In this document: positions 1 through 6,762 of the stretch, in pieces
Numbering within the stretch: the stretch's first letter is position 1
Layout: each line of letters opens with the position of its first letter
NCBI RefSeq assembly: GCF_938030685.1
Contig: NZ_CALHHX010000180.1
Span: 1-19,807 of the forward strand
Reading direction: 5' to 3'
DNA length: 19,807 nucleotides
Source: an uncultured Campylobacter sp.
Lineage (GTDB): Bacteria > Campylobacterota > Campylobacteria > Campylobacterales > Campylobacteraceae
Position numbers and translations under genes: made by a program
The notes under the pieces: model-generated
What the model was told of the DNA's origin: nothing
Databases searched by the model: none
Seen by the model: only the letters and a program-made list of their open reading frames with translations

Positions 1-635
1 TTTAGCCTCTTTTGTCTCGTTTGCTCTTTGCTTCCGCGCAAATTTTAAAATTTGCCGCGCGCTTTAAAAGATCGGTGCGTTTTAAAGAACATCTGCGCAC
101 TTAAAATAGCTGCTCCGCCCGTTTTAATAAAGCTTCGCTTCGGCGTGACGGGGCGGAGCTAAATTTTAAATTTACTCGCGCGTAGTCCACGCCGACGCAC
201 CGAGCGACAAGAATGAGAGGCGGGATAGCTTTCGTCGAGTATCAAAACCCAAAGCGACGCCGCCTTTTGTGCGGGCTATGAATACGGCATGTATGAGACA
301 ACAGAGCACGGGTAAACTTAACGCGCGCCGCGAAATTTTCACGAAATTTTGCCGGTTATCGCGCGCGATTTTATCTAAGCTACTGCAAATTTTATCCCTA
401 GCCGCCGCGATCTTATATTTCACGAAATTCCGTAGAATTTTACGCTGTGTATTCTGCAAACCGACGGGCAAAATTTTATGGACGCGACCGAATTGCATGC
501 GTAAATTTCGCCATTAATTATAATCTGGCGCAAATTTTGCGGACGGAATCGCTAGCTAAATTTAAACCCACGCGGTTAAGCCTAGCAAGCCCGCCCGCTA
601 AAATTTCGTTCGCGCAGAATTTCATTTGGGTAAAG
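1..635. other. Gene-free stretch at left edge
   Basis: I find no convincing gene here. Open frames exist on both strands, but they are low-complexity translations of A/T-rich words mixed with GC-rich filler, lack good ribosome binding sites and resemble no family I know. The stretch lies downstream of the minus-strand sensor kinase. It holds about 15 copies of RAATTY (R = A/G, Y = C/T), mostly AAATTT, and one long-loop inverted repeat at 112-159. Confidence 0.6.
112..159. repeat. Inverted repeat, 9-bp GC-rich stem with 30-nt loop
   Basis: GCTCCGCCC at 112-120 is perfectly complemented by GGGCGGAGC at 151-159. The loop contains a small nested hairpin (AAGC 130-133 with GCTT 137-140). It could form a stem-loop in RNA from either strand. 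No U-tract follows directly, so a terminator role is unproven, and it lies almost 500 bp past the sensor kinase stop. Chance or a small RNA element are both possible. Confidence 0.3.
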
Positions 636-1742
636 TTAAAATTTCACCTCAAATTCCGTCCAATCCTCATTGCTATCGCACGAAATTTTAAGCCCGAGCT
701 CGTCGCAGTATTTTTTCACGATAAAAAGCCCGATGCCAAAGCCGCCGTTGCGCTGATCAAAGCGGGTGTAAAGCTCAAAAATATGTGGCAGATTTTGCCG
801 CGCGATGCCCGCGCCGCTGTTTTTTATGCAAAGCGAGCGCTCGCGCAGGCTCACCTCGACGCAGCCGAGCTCATCACAATATTTTATCGCGTTGCCAAGC
901 AGATTATCGATGATCTTTCGCAGCTTAAACTCATCCGCGCAAAAGGCCACCGGGCGCAGATCGGCGCGTAGATTTATGCACTTTTGCTCCGCAGAGACGC
1001 CGAAATACTCTATGCGGCTTTGCAGCAGCTCGCCTAAATTTACCTCTCGCCCGCTGCCGCTTTTGTTTAAGCTTAGCGCGGTTAGGTCTTCAAACAGCGC
1101 GTTTATCGTGTTTGCGCCCGCCTTGATATTGCCCAGATATTTTTTCGCATCGGTATCGAAAAGCTCGATACTCATCAAAATCACGCTAAGCGGGGTTTTT
1201 ATCTCGTGCGTCGTGTCTCGGATGAAGCCGTTTAGAAACTCGATCTTTTCGTAAAGCGGGCGTAGCGAAAGGCGGATGATAAAATACGCGATCAGCAAAA
1301 TAAGCGCCAAAACAAGCGCGCTCGCGGCTAAAATTTTAAACTTCAGCGCCGCTAGCTTGCCCTCAAGCGCATCCGTTTTGATCGCCACGTAATACTCCGT
1401 GCCATCCTTGCCGGTGAGATTAAACTGCTCGATCCTGTTAGACCCCTCCATATACACGCGCGGTGCGTCGTCCCTCGGCTCGAAATCCCGCGCGATCTCA
1501 TCGCTGCTATTCAGATCCGCCGCGTATGCCTGCATGGCGTCGAAATCGCTCTCTTTTAGGCGTCCGCCGCGTGCGAGCTTAGCCTCTAGACCGTGTTTGA
1601 AATCCCTGATCGCAAAGGCATCGCGATCCGCGATAAAAAACTTCTCCCGCTCGTAAAATACGTTGCTTACCAGCGCCAAAAACAGGACGCTGGTGAGCGT
1701 ATAGAGCAAAAAAATCGGTAGAATTTGACGCATTTTGGACAC
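636..1742 (-). CDS. Two-component sensor histidine kinase
   Basis: A membrane sensor kinase of 368 residues. TM1 is at about residues 8-27, an extracytoplasmic sensor region at about 28-135, and TM2 at about 138-158. The HisKA helix follows with phospho-acceptor His179 (motif THEIKTP), then the HATPase domain with N box (DNLLGNAIKY, Asn284), a G1 box reading NSGAGI (308-313) and a G2 box GFGIGLFIVKKY. The G1 Asp usual in DNGxGI is Asn here. No clear HAMP domain separates TM2 from HisKA. The start is GTG: AGGAG (1749-1753) sits 6 nt upstream, whereas the next in-frame ATG (1733) would be 15 nt from it. The gene follows the response regulator by 9 bp, so the two are surely cotranscribed partners. 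The signal sensed cannot be read from the sequence; the neighbourhood suggests envelope or metal stress, which is inference. Confidence 0.9.
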   Translation of the reverse strand: MSKMRQILPIFLLYTLTSVLFLALVSNVFYEREKFFIADRDAFAIRDFKHGLEAKLARGGRLKESDFDAMQAYAADLNSSDEIARDFEPRDDAPRVYMEGSNRIEQFNLTGKDGTEYYVAIKTDALEGKLAALKFKILAASALVLALILLIAYFIIRLSLRPLYEKIEFLNGFIRDTTHEIKTPLSVILMSIELFDTDAKKYLGNIKAGANTINALFEDLTALSLNKSGSGREVNLGELLQSRIEYFGVSAEQKCINLRADLRPVAFCADEFKLRKIIDNLLGNAIKYCDELGCVEVSLRERSLCIKNSGAGIARQNLPHIFELYTRFDQRNGGFGIGLFIVKKYCDELGLKISCDSNEDWTEFEVKF

Positions 1743-1751
1743 GGCGCGCTC

Positions 1752-2414
1752 CTAAAGATATTTGTAGCCGAGCTTGGAGGCGTTTATGATGCGATCTTTG
1801 CCTAAAATTTTTCGCAGCTCCGCGATATAAACGCGCAGGCTAAGCTCGCTCGGGCTTTCGTCGTAGTCCCACAGCGCAGCGAAAATTTCATCTTTGCTAA
1901 GGAGCTTATCGCGGTTTTTTAGAAGCAGAGCAAGAAGCCGCGCCTGCTTTTGCGGCATCGGCACGAGCCTGTCTGCATGATATAGCGCGCGCTGAGCCAT
2001 ATCGAAACTAAAGCTTCCGCCGATATTTTCGCGCCTGGCGGCGTTGTGGATGAAGGTGCGCTTTAGTAGATTATCTGCGCGCAAAGCCAGCTCTTTTAGC
2101 TCGAAGGGCTTTTTTAGGTAGTCGTCGCAGCCGCTTCTAAAGCCGCTTTCGACGTCTTGCAGAGTGTTTAGCGACGTCGTGAAAATGCACGGTGCGCCGC
2201 ACCCGGCCTCGCGCAGCTCGCGAAGTAGCGCAAAGCCGTTGCCGCCGATGATTTTGACGTCGAAGATCCACAGATCGAAGCTTTTTTCGTACGCTAATGA
2301 AAGCGCCTCGTCGTAGCTTTTGCTACCGCTTACCTCGTGCCCCGCGCCGCGCATGTAGGTGCACATCATGTCTAGCAGTATCCCCTCGTCCTCGACGATC
2401 AAAACCCTTGCCAT
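1752..2414 (-). CDS. OmpR/PhoB-family response regulator
   Basis: A DNA-binding response regulator of 220 residues, the usual family length. The receiver domain (about 1-118) has acidic residues Glu8/Asp9, phospho-acceptor Asp52 (motif IFDVKI), Thr79/Thr80 and Lys102 (motif LKKPFEL). The winged-helix effector domain (about 128-220) ends with RVYIAELRKILG and LGYKYL, typical of the OmpR class. A strong Shine-Dalgarno, AAGGAGG at 2421-2427, lies 6 nt before the ATG, and a TATAAT box is further upstream. The gene is the first of a two-gene operon with the sensor kinase. Its targets are unknown; the DUF1104-like gene and sodC upstream, in the same orientation, are candidates by proximity only. 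Confidence 0.93.
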   Translation of the reverse strand: MARVLIVEDEGILLDMMCTYMRGAGHEVSGSKSYDEALSLAYEKSFDLWIFDVKIIGGNGFALLRELREAGCGAPCIFTTSLNTLQDVESGFRSGCDDYLKKPFELKELALRADNLLKRTFIHNAARRENIGGSFSFDMAQRALYHADRLVPMPQKQARLLALLLKNRDKLLSKDEIFAALWDYDESPSELSLRVYIAELRKILGKDRIINASKLGYKYL

Positions 2415-2844
2415 AGCCCGCCTCCTTGCGTAGAATTTTTGAAATTATACCCTGTGAAATTCCACGTAAAATTTAATTGCGAAATTTCACGGCAAATTTT
2501 ATCGCATCGAAAACGGCACGTCTTAGCTTCAGGGTAAGCTTCGTAAATTTAGATTGCTCGCCTATGTATTATTATTCGCGCGGCACGCCGAGCAGTGCAA
2601 GAAACTAAAATTTTACGATATAAAATTTTCGCGCCGCGGAATTTTAAAATTTACAGGCAAAGTACGGGAGTTTTAAAATTCTGCCGCTACGAAATTTTAA
2701 AATTTCACGTCCTAAAATTTCGCCGCGTAGAATTTCAAAACCTCGCCTATGCCGATAATATTTTGCGAAATTTCATCGGCGCTACGCCGCATAAATTCAA
2801 GCTAAAATTCTAAAATTCTCGCGCCGTATTTCACTAAAACACAA
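2415..2844. other. Gene-free region upstream of the regulator
   Basis: No gene is supported here. The stretch holds the regulator's promoter at its left end. Together with the following terminator, 2415-2892 carries about 19 copies of RAATTY in 478 bp, for example the back-to-back copies near 2640-2650 and 2692-2706. By contrast I see only one YAATTR in the same interval. A 72-codon plus-strand open frame at 2595-2813 is just a translation of these repeats. Confidence 0.55.
2421..2449 (-). promoter_or_regulatory. Promoter (-10) and Shine-Dalgarno of the response regulator
   Basis: Read on the minus strand, TATAAT lies at 2449-2444 and AAGGAGG at 2427-2421, 6 nt before the ATG. No -35 box is evident, which is normal for Campylobacter sigma-70 promoters. 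The expected leader is about 25 nt. Confidence 0.55.
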
Positions 2845-2867
2845 TTCCGCGCAAATGGTGCGCGGAA
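2845..2867 (-). terminator. Rho-independent terminator after the DUF1104-like gene
   Basis: TTCCGCGC (2845-2852) and GCGCGGAA (2860-2867) form a perfect 8-bp stem with a 7-nt loop. On the minus strand the stem is followed by the T-rich TTGTGTTTTAG. It lies 25 bp past the stop of the DUF1104-like gene and should separate it from the downstream regulator operon. Confidence 0.7.
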
Positions 2868-2892
2868 CTACGTAGCTTGCGCATAAGAGGCA

Positions 2893-3423
2893 CTACTGCG
2901 CCATAGGACACGGAGCGGCGCCCGCGTTTTGGTTGCACGGCATCTCGCCTCTTGGCGGCATTGCCAGACCCGCGCCGCCGCCCATCCCTTTATGCGGCAT
3001 ATGGCCGCATTCGCCGGGAGCCACCTGCGATCTGTGCGGGCCAAACCCATGAGCAGGTCTTTTAAATTTGCCGAAATTACCGCGATCTTTAAGCTCGATA
3101 TCCAGCCTATCCGCCTGCTCGACGCTTAGCTTGCCCGCCTGGGCGTTATAGTTTTTTCTAAACTCGTCTAGGAATTTCTCGCGATCCTCGACGCTCATAG
3201 CGTCCAGCTTCTTTTTAAACTCGGTCTTAAATCCGCGCTTGAGATCCCTTGCCTGCGCTCTTAGCTCGCCCGCGCGCTTATCGATCTCAAACGCCGCTTC
3301 GCTTAAGCTCTTGGCGTCGGCGCCCGCGACTGCGGCATTGATCTGCTCGGGGGTGCTTGAGCTAAAATCTGCGGCGAACAGCATGCCCGCGACTAAAACG
3401 CTTGCTAAAACAATCTTTTTCAT
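2893..3423 (-). CDS. Exported DUF1104-like protein with His/Met/Cys-rich tail
   Basis: A secreted protein of 176 residues. Residues 1-17 form a signal peptide (KK, then a hydrophobic stretch ending LFA), with cleavage probably at A17/A18. The mature start ADFSSSTPEQIN resembles the DUF1104 family of Campylobacter and Helicobacter, recognised by eye only. Residues 36-115 are charged and predicted helical, with LSVEQADRLD and MSVEDREKF segments faintly like the LTXXQ repeats of Spy/CpxP chaperones. The tail (122-176) is rich in potential metal ligands: His125, 130, 141 and 144, Cys139, 163 and 172, and Met142, 147, 155, 161 and 174. I infer a periplasmic metal-binding or stress-chaperone role. 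The ATG is set by AAAGGAGA at 3428-3435. The gene is monocistronic, between sodC and the regulator operon. Confidence 0.75.
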   Translation of the reverse strand: MKKIVLASVLVAGMLFAADFSSSTPEQINAAVAGADAKSLSEAAFEIDKRAGELRAQARDLKRGFKTEFKKKLDAMSVEDREKFLDEFRKNYNAQAGKLSVEQADRLDIELKDRGNFGKFKRPAHGFGPHRSQVAPGECGHMPHKGMGGGAGLAMPPRGEMPCNQNAGAAPCPMAQ

Positions 3424-3427
3424 TTTC

Positions 3428-3456
3428 TCTCCTTTGTGAAAGTTGGCGTGATTGTA
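3428..3456 (-). promoter_or_regulatory. Promoter (-10) and Shine-Dalgarno of the DUF1104-like gene
   Basis: On the minus strand TACAAT (3456-3451) is a plausible -10 box and AAAGGAGA (3435-3428) a good Shine-Dalgarno a few nt before the ATG at 3423. The stretch upstream of the -10 on this strand is T-rich, as in Campylobacter promoters. Confidence 0.45.
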
Positions 3457-3783
3457 ATAAAAAGTCGTGAAGAAAAAGTTAAATGAAGCTCACGCCGCCA
3501 AAATAGCTCGGAGCCGTAAATTTAGAGTCTTGATTTAAATTTGGAAAATTTTGCGCTGCTACGGCAAAAACAGGGCGTAATGCGCGTAAACTGGGCTAAA
3601 TTTTAAAATTTAAGCGGGAGACAAGGAGCGCGCGGCGCGTAAATTTAACATAAATTCGCGCCGCATAGATTGCATTAAAAGCCCGCCGTGCGTAAATTTA
3701 ACGGCAAAGGGGCGTATCTCGGCGCTACGGACGGCGAAATTTCATCGCGTAAATTTAAACCGCAGGGCTGCTAAATTTAGAGA
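3457..3783. other. Gene-free region between sodC and the DUF1104-like gene
   Basis: No gene is supported here. The whole gap (3424-3816) carries about 12 RAATTY copies and three regularly spaced copies of a 12-mer, listed separately. GC-rich filler alternates with TAAATTTA words. Confidence 0.55.
3637..3758. repeat. Three spaced direct copies of GCGTAAATTTAA
   Basis: Exact copies lie at 3637-3648, 3690-3701 and 3747-3758, with starts 53 and 57 bp apart. The DNA between copies is not obviously repeated, so this is not a tandem array. TAAATTTAGAG also occurs twice nearby (about 3517 and 3772). The repeats may simply reflect the general AAATTT excess. Confidence 0.5.
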
Positions 3784-3810
3784 TTGCGGATGATTAAATT
3801 TCATCCGCAA
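3784..3810 (-). terminator. Terminator hairpin after sodC
   Basis: TTGCGGATGA (3784-3793) and TCATCCGCAA (3801-3810) form a perfect 10-bp stem with a 7-nt loop TTAAATT, 6 bp past the sodC stop. On the minus strand it is followed by TCTCTAAATTT, a modest T-tract. The loop and right arm contain one copy of AAATTTCATC (3796-3805). Confidence 0.7.
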
Positions 3811-3816
3811 CGAAGC

Positions 3817-4362
3817 TTATTTTATAACGCCGCAAACCATTCTAGCGCCGCCGCCGCCAAGCGGCTTCGGATGATCGCTGTGGTTATCGCCGCCTACGTG
3901 AACCATCAGCGAGTGGCCCTTTAGCTCATCTAGGCTCTTGATCTTCGGAGCTAGCACCGGATAGACTGCATTGCCCTCGGCATCGACGAAAAGCGCAGGC
4001 AGATCGCCCTTGTGGCCGCTATCGTCCCAAGCAAACGAGTGCTTTTTGGTATCGCTTGGATCCCAGTGGCCGCCCGCTTTCATGCCTAGACCCTTCTCGG
4101 TCGCGCCGCAGTCGGCGTTTTGATGCACGTGAAAGCCGTGTACGCCGCTAGTAAGACCCTTTAAATTTGGGAAAAATGCCACGCCGTAGTTCGTCTCGAT
4201 CGCTACGACCTCGCCGACGGTTACGTTGCCCTTCTCGCCCAGCTGCTCCATAGTGATGACGAGGTGCTTCCCCGTCTTAAGGTCAAAATTTTGCATATCG
4301 CCGTGCTCGTGAGCGATCAAGGCGCTTGCGACTAAAATTGATGAAATTAGAAATTTCTTCAT
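3817..4362 (-). CDS. sodC: Periplasmic Cu,Zn superoxide dismutase
   Basis: Converts superoxide to hydrogen peroxide and oxygen in the periplasm. From the start chosen here it is 181 residues, with a signal peptide at 1-17 ending LIA before HEHGD. Metal ligands are all visible: His78 and His80 (HVH), bridging His99 (GGHWDP), zinc ligands His108, His117 and Asp120, and copper ligand His155 (MVHVGGD). The disulfide pair is Cys85 and Cys177, and the family tail [12 protein letters not shown] is present. A longer frame opens 14 codons upstream, but AAAGGA directly precedes the ATG at 4362 and gives a clean signal peptide, so 4362 is the start. The mature N-terminus HEHGD adds extra histidines. It is probably its own transcript, with a -10-like box near 4394 and a hairpin after the stop. 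Confidence 0.95.
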   Translation of the reverse strand: MKKFLISSILVASALIAHEHGDMQNFDLKTGKHLVITMEQLGEKGNVTVGEVVAIETNYGVAFFPNLKGLTSGVHGFHVHQNADCGATEKGLGMKAGGHWDPSDTKKHSFAWDDSGHKGDLPALFVDAEGNAVYPVLAPKIKSLDELKGHSLMVHVGGDNHSDHPKPLGGGGARMVCGVIK

Positions 4363-4393
4363 GAAAAATCCTTTAAAATGAAATGTGAGTGCA

Positions 4394-4399
4394 ATTTTA
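4394..4399 (-). promoter_or_regulatory. Possible -10 box of sodC
   Basis: TAAAAT on the minus strand within GGATAAAATTG, about 32 bp before the sodC ATG and inside the 65-bp gap after modB. It is AT-rich upstream but without a recognisable -35. The Shine-Dalgarno AAAGGA sits at about 4368-4373. Confidence 0.35.
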
Positions 4400-4427
4400 T
4401 CCAAAAATACTTAAAAAATAATTTTTC

Positions 4428-5096
4428 TTATTTAGATAAATTTCGCTTTTTATCTAAAAGGTTTATCGCGAAGAATAAAATCAAGCTAAAAATTACGAGC
4501 AAAACGCTTAAAATCAGCGCCCGCTCGTTCTCGCCGTCATACACGGCGCCCATGATCGCAAGGCCTAGCGTGTCGGTTTTGCCCACGATGTTTCCGCCCA
4601 GCATTAGCGTGATACCCACTTCGCCAAGCCCGCGCGAGAGCGCCAAAATAAGCGCGGAGACTAGCGTTTTAAGCGAGCTTGGAAGGATTACGAAGAGGAA
4701 AATTTGAGATCTGTTTTTGCCTAAAATTTGCGCGGCTTCGATTAGACTCTTCGGAAAGAGCTCAAAGCTCGCACATACCGGCTTTACAAACAGCGGCAGC
4801 CCCACTAAAAATGCGGCGATTACCAATGAAGAAAAGTTAAAAACGATGTCTAAATTTAACGCAGAGCCGATAAATCCGCTCTTTCCAAAGATGTAAAGAA
4901 GCAGAAATCCCGTCGCGATCGGCGGGAAGATGAGCGGAAAAATCACTAAAATTTCGACGATCTTTTTAAATTTGGCTTTGCTAAAAGCTAAAAAATACGC
5001 AATTGCTAGCCCTATTGAAATCAGAAGCAAAAAGCTGCAAAATAGGGCTTTGACGCTTAGTATCAGAGGATGCGCGATCCAAGCGATATCGCTCAT
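4428..5096 (-). CDS. modB: Molybdate-type ABC transporter permease
   Basis: Inner-membrane channel subunit of an oxyanion importer, 222 residues, the usual ModB length. Hydrophobic segments lie at about 12-36, 47-70, 88-108, 140-155 and 192-213. The EAA loop that docks the ATPase is at 120-140 (EAAQILGKNRSQIF, ending LP). The ModB signature SRGLGEVGITLMLGGNI then GKTDTL follows (154-177). The start overlaps the modA stop by 4 nt (ATGA), implying translational coupling. The expected next gene, modC for the ATPase, is absent; sodC follows instead. An ATPase from elsewhere must energise it if it is functional. Tungstate rather than molybdate is possible. Confidence 0.9.
   Translation of the reverse strand: MSDIAWIAHPLILSVKALFCSFLLLISIGLAIAYFLAFSKAKFKKIVEILVIFPLIFPPIATGFLLLYIFGKSGFIGSALNLDIVFNFSSLVIAAFLVGLPLFVKPVCASFELFPKSLIEAAQILGKNRSQIFLFVILPSSLKTLVSALILALSRGLGEVGITLMLGGNIVGKTDTLGLAIMGAVYDGENERALILSVLLVIFSLILFFAINLLDKKRNLSK
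4431..4458 (-). terminator. AT-rich hairpin over the modB stop
   Basis: TTTAGATAAA (4431-4440) and TTTATCTAAA (4449-4458) form a perfect 10-bp stem with an 8-nt loop at the very 3-prime end of modB. On the minus strand the stop codon and AAGAAAAATTATTTTTT follow. The stem is weak because it is A/T-rich, so partial termination before sodC is the most I would infer. Confidence 0.4.
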
Positions 5097-5794
5097 TTAA
5101 GACCGAATTTTGAAAAAATCTCTTTTGAGCGGTCCGATTTAAATTCCTTCATTACCTTTTCGCAAAGCGCCTGCTCGCCGCACGCGCTAAGCCTTGCGAT
5201 GCCGATGTATGCGGGGCTGTAGAGGCTCTCGTCGATGTAGATGATCGAGCCGAACTCATCTTTTTTGGCGACCGCTTCGGTGCTGTTGACAAAGCCCGCC
5301 TGCACCTCGCCATTGATGACGTATGCGACTACCTGCGGCACGCCCGCAACGGCTAAAATTTTATCTTTTACTCCGTCCATCTTGGCGTTTTGTAAAAACT
5401 CGTTCGTCCTGATACCGTAAATCGCCTTTTTAGGATCCGGCATCGCGATTTTATCGAACTTTGCGATCTCCGAGACATCGTTTATTTTGATATTTTTCGG
5501 CGTTACTAAAACAAGCGTACCGCGCCCAACGCGTTCAAATTTAGTGATATTTAGATCGCTTTTTTTCAAAAACGCCTCGTCGCCCACGATGAATGAAATT
5601 TTATTCTCGCGCGATTGAATGACGAGCTGGCCGAGGTTGGCAAACGATCCAGCCACATCCATGCCCTCTTTTTTCAAATTTTCTATCACGGCCGAGACGG
5701 GCTTTTTATATCCGCCGCCGGCTGCGATTATCAGCTGATCCGCGCAGAACGAAACGCTTGCTGTAAGCGCTAAAATAAAAGCAATTTTTTTCAT
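5093..5794 (-). CDS. modA: ModA-like periplasmic oxyanion-binding protein, divergent ligand site
   Basis: Periplasmic binding protein of 233 residues that feeds the ModB channel. The signal peptide is 1-18 (MKKIAFILAL, ending SFCA). ModA landmarks are visible: LIIAAGGGYKKP (21-32), SFANLGQLVIQ (50-60), TLVLVTPKN (93-101), MPDPKKAIYG (118-127) and GFVNSTEAV (167-175). Aligned by eye to Escherichia coli ModA, the first ligand serine (in AAASL) and the second (in SFASSSTL) are both Gly here, and the tyrosine in GIVYGSD is Asn170. It may therefore bind a different anion or use backbone contacts. The start is a normal ATG preceded by AAAAAAGGA. It shares an operon with modB (4-nt overlap) and probably has its own promoter in the 114-bp gap after modD. 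Confidence 0.85.
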   Translation of the reverse strand: MKKIAFILALTASVSFCADQLIIAAGGGYKKPVSAVIENLKKEGMDVAGSFANLGQLVIQSRENKISFIVGDEAFLKKSDLNITKFERVGRGTLVLVTPKNIKINDVSEIAKFDKIAMPDPKKAIYGIRTNEFLQNAKMDGVKDKILAVAGVPQVVAYVINGEVQAGFVNSTEAVAKKDEFGSIIYIDESLYSPAYIGIARLSACGEQALCEKVMKEFKSDRSKEIFSKFGLK

Positions 5795-5829
5795 GAAAAT
5801 CCTTTTTTGAAATTTTAAGAATTCTACAA

Positions 5830-5853
5830 AATATACTCTTATTTATTAATAAA
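5830..5853 (-). promoter_or_regulatory. modA promoter with palindromic operator candidate
   Basis: On the minus strand TATATT (5835-5830) is a -10 candidate. Just upstream is a perfect 12-bp palindrome, TTTATTAATAAA (5842-5853), placed where a repressor would block RNA polymerase. Molybdate operons are commonly repressed by ModE at a palindrome, so this is a reasonable operator candidate. It does not match the E. coli ModE site well, and no modE gene is in the window. Confidence 0.35.
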
Positions 5854-5908
5854 TCGCGTTTTTATGCCTTGTTTTAGACTTCTGCGCCTTAAATTTAAAA
5901 TTTAATAT

Positions 5909-6760
5909 TTAGACAAATTCTATCTTTCCGCCTAGATCGCATACGCCCTGATTCCAAACCGCCGAGCTTACGAGCACGTCCGCGCCGGTAGCTGCAAACT
6001 CGGCGCAGTTATTTTTATTTATGCCGCCCGCAGCGCAAATTTTAATCTGCGGCGCCGTTTCATCGCGCCTCAAAACGCAGGCTCTGAGTTCACCCAGGTT
6101 CATCTTATCGCACATTATCACATCCGGCGCGTATTTTAAGAGCTCGCTAAATTCGCGCTCGTTCGCCACTTCGATCATTATCTTTCGCTCGGGCGCGCGC
6201 TCTTTAAATTTAGCGATCTGCGCGCAAAACTCGCTAAAGCTCGCAAACGCGCGAATATGGTTTGAAAAAAACAGGATGCTGTCGTGCAGCCCCAGGCGGT
6301 GCATGCTCCCGCCGCCCGCGATCAGCGCATTTACGCAAAGCTCCTTTGCAAAAGGAAAGCTCTTGCGCGTCGCGCCCAGCACGCAGCGCGGATTCGCCTC
6401 TCGCATCAGCGCAACCATCTCGTGCGCGTAGGTTGAAATTTTGCAGGAGTACTCAAGCACGATCTGAACGATCTTCCAAGCTTTATGCAAGCTCTCGAAG
6501 CTTCCTTGCGCGCTAAAAATTTCATCCCCTGCGCAAAATGCGCTTCCCTCGCGCGCTAGATGCTGCGTCTCGCAACCAAAGCGCGCCGCCACTTCGCGCG
6601 CAATCTGCCCGCCACTAAAGATCAGATCCTGCCTCGTTACGATCGAAAGTCTTGCGGGCGCGTTTAAATCCACGAAGTCCTGTAAAAGCTCGGTCGTAAG
6701 GTCCAAAAACGCGCCGTCGCTAGCGATAAGATCGTCGATTTTACTCTGCGAAATAAACAT
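5909..6760 (-). CDS. modD: ModD (NadC-like phosphoribosyltransferase paralogue)
   Basis: ModD is a quinolinate phosphoribosyltransferase-fold protein encoded beside molybdate transporters; its reaction is not established. Length is 283 residues, as expected. Visible landmarks are the N-terminal LIASDGAFLDLTTELL (11-26), GATRKSFPFAKEL (129-141), which is the NadC TRKT-like anion-binding loop, GGGSMHRLGLHDSILFF (149-165), and the C-terminal barrel motifs MIEVANEREF and CAAGGINKNN. The TRKSFP/GGGSMHRLGL forms and the location between a nitroreductase gene and modA favour ModD over true NadC. The ATG lies 2 bp after the nitroreductase stop, so the two are cotranscribed. If the genome lacks another nadC, an NAD-biosynthetic role would have to be considered. 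Confidence 0.85.
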   Translation of the reverse strand: MFISQSKIDDLIASDGAFLDLTTELLQDFVDLNAPARLSIVTRQDLIFSGGQIAREVAARFGCETQHLAREGSAFCAGDEIFSAQGSFESLHKAWKIVQIVLEYSCKISTYAHEMVALMREANPRCVLGATRKSFPFAKELCVNALIAGGGSMHRLGLHDSILFFSNHIRAFASFSEFCAQIAKFKERAPERKIMIEVANEREFSELLKYAPDVIMCDKMNLGELRACVLRRDETAPQIKICAAGGINKNNCAEFAATGADVLVSSAVWNQGVCDLGGKIEFV

Positions 6761-6762
6761 AT

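Noticed and set aside
172..971. Open frames of 108 and 174 codons on opposite strands (172-498 minus, 447-971 plus)
   Set aside because: Arginine-, lysine- and phenylalanine-rich translations of repeated AAATTT words without ribosome binding sites; the plus-strand frame runs into the sensor kinase in antisense. The end of the minus frame (LSRLSFLSLGASAWTTRE) might be part of a dispersed repeat, but one copy cannot show that.
3637..3758. CRISPR-like spaced repeats
   Set aside because: The repeats are only 12 bp, there are only three, spacing varies from 53 to 57 bp, and no cas gene is present.
4363..4404. Upstream extension of sodC by 14 codons
   Set aside because: AAAGGA directly before the ATG at 4362 and a proper signal peptide starting there make the longer form unlikely.
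6021..6516. Open frames of 136 and 84 codons on the plus strand
   Set aside because: They are antisense shadows of modD, which has clear family motifs.
5909..6760. Calling this gene nadC (quinolinate phosphoribosyltransferase)
   Set aside because: The motif forms TRKSFPFAKEL and GGGSMHRLGL and the adjacent modA/modB fit ModD better; only a genome-wide search for a second nadC would settle it.
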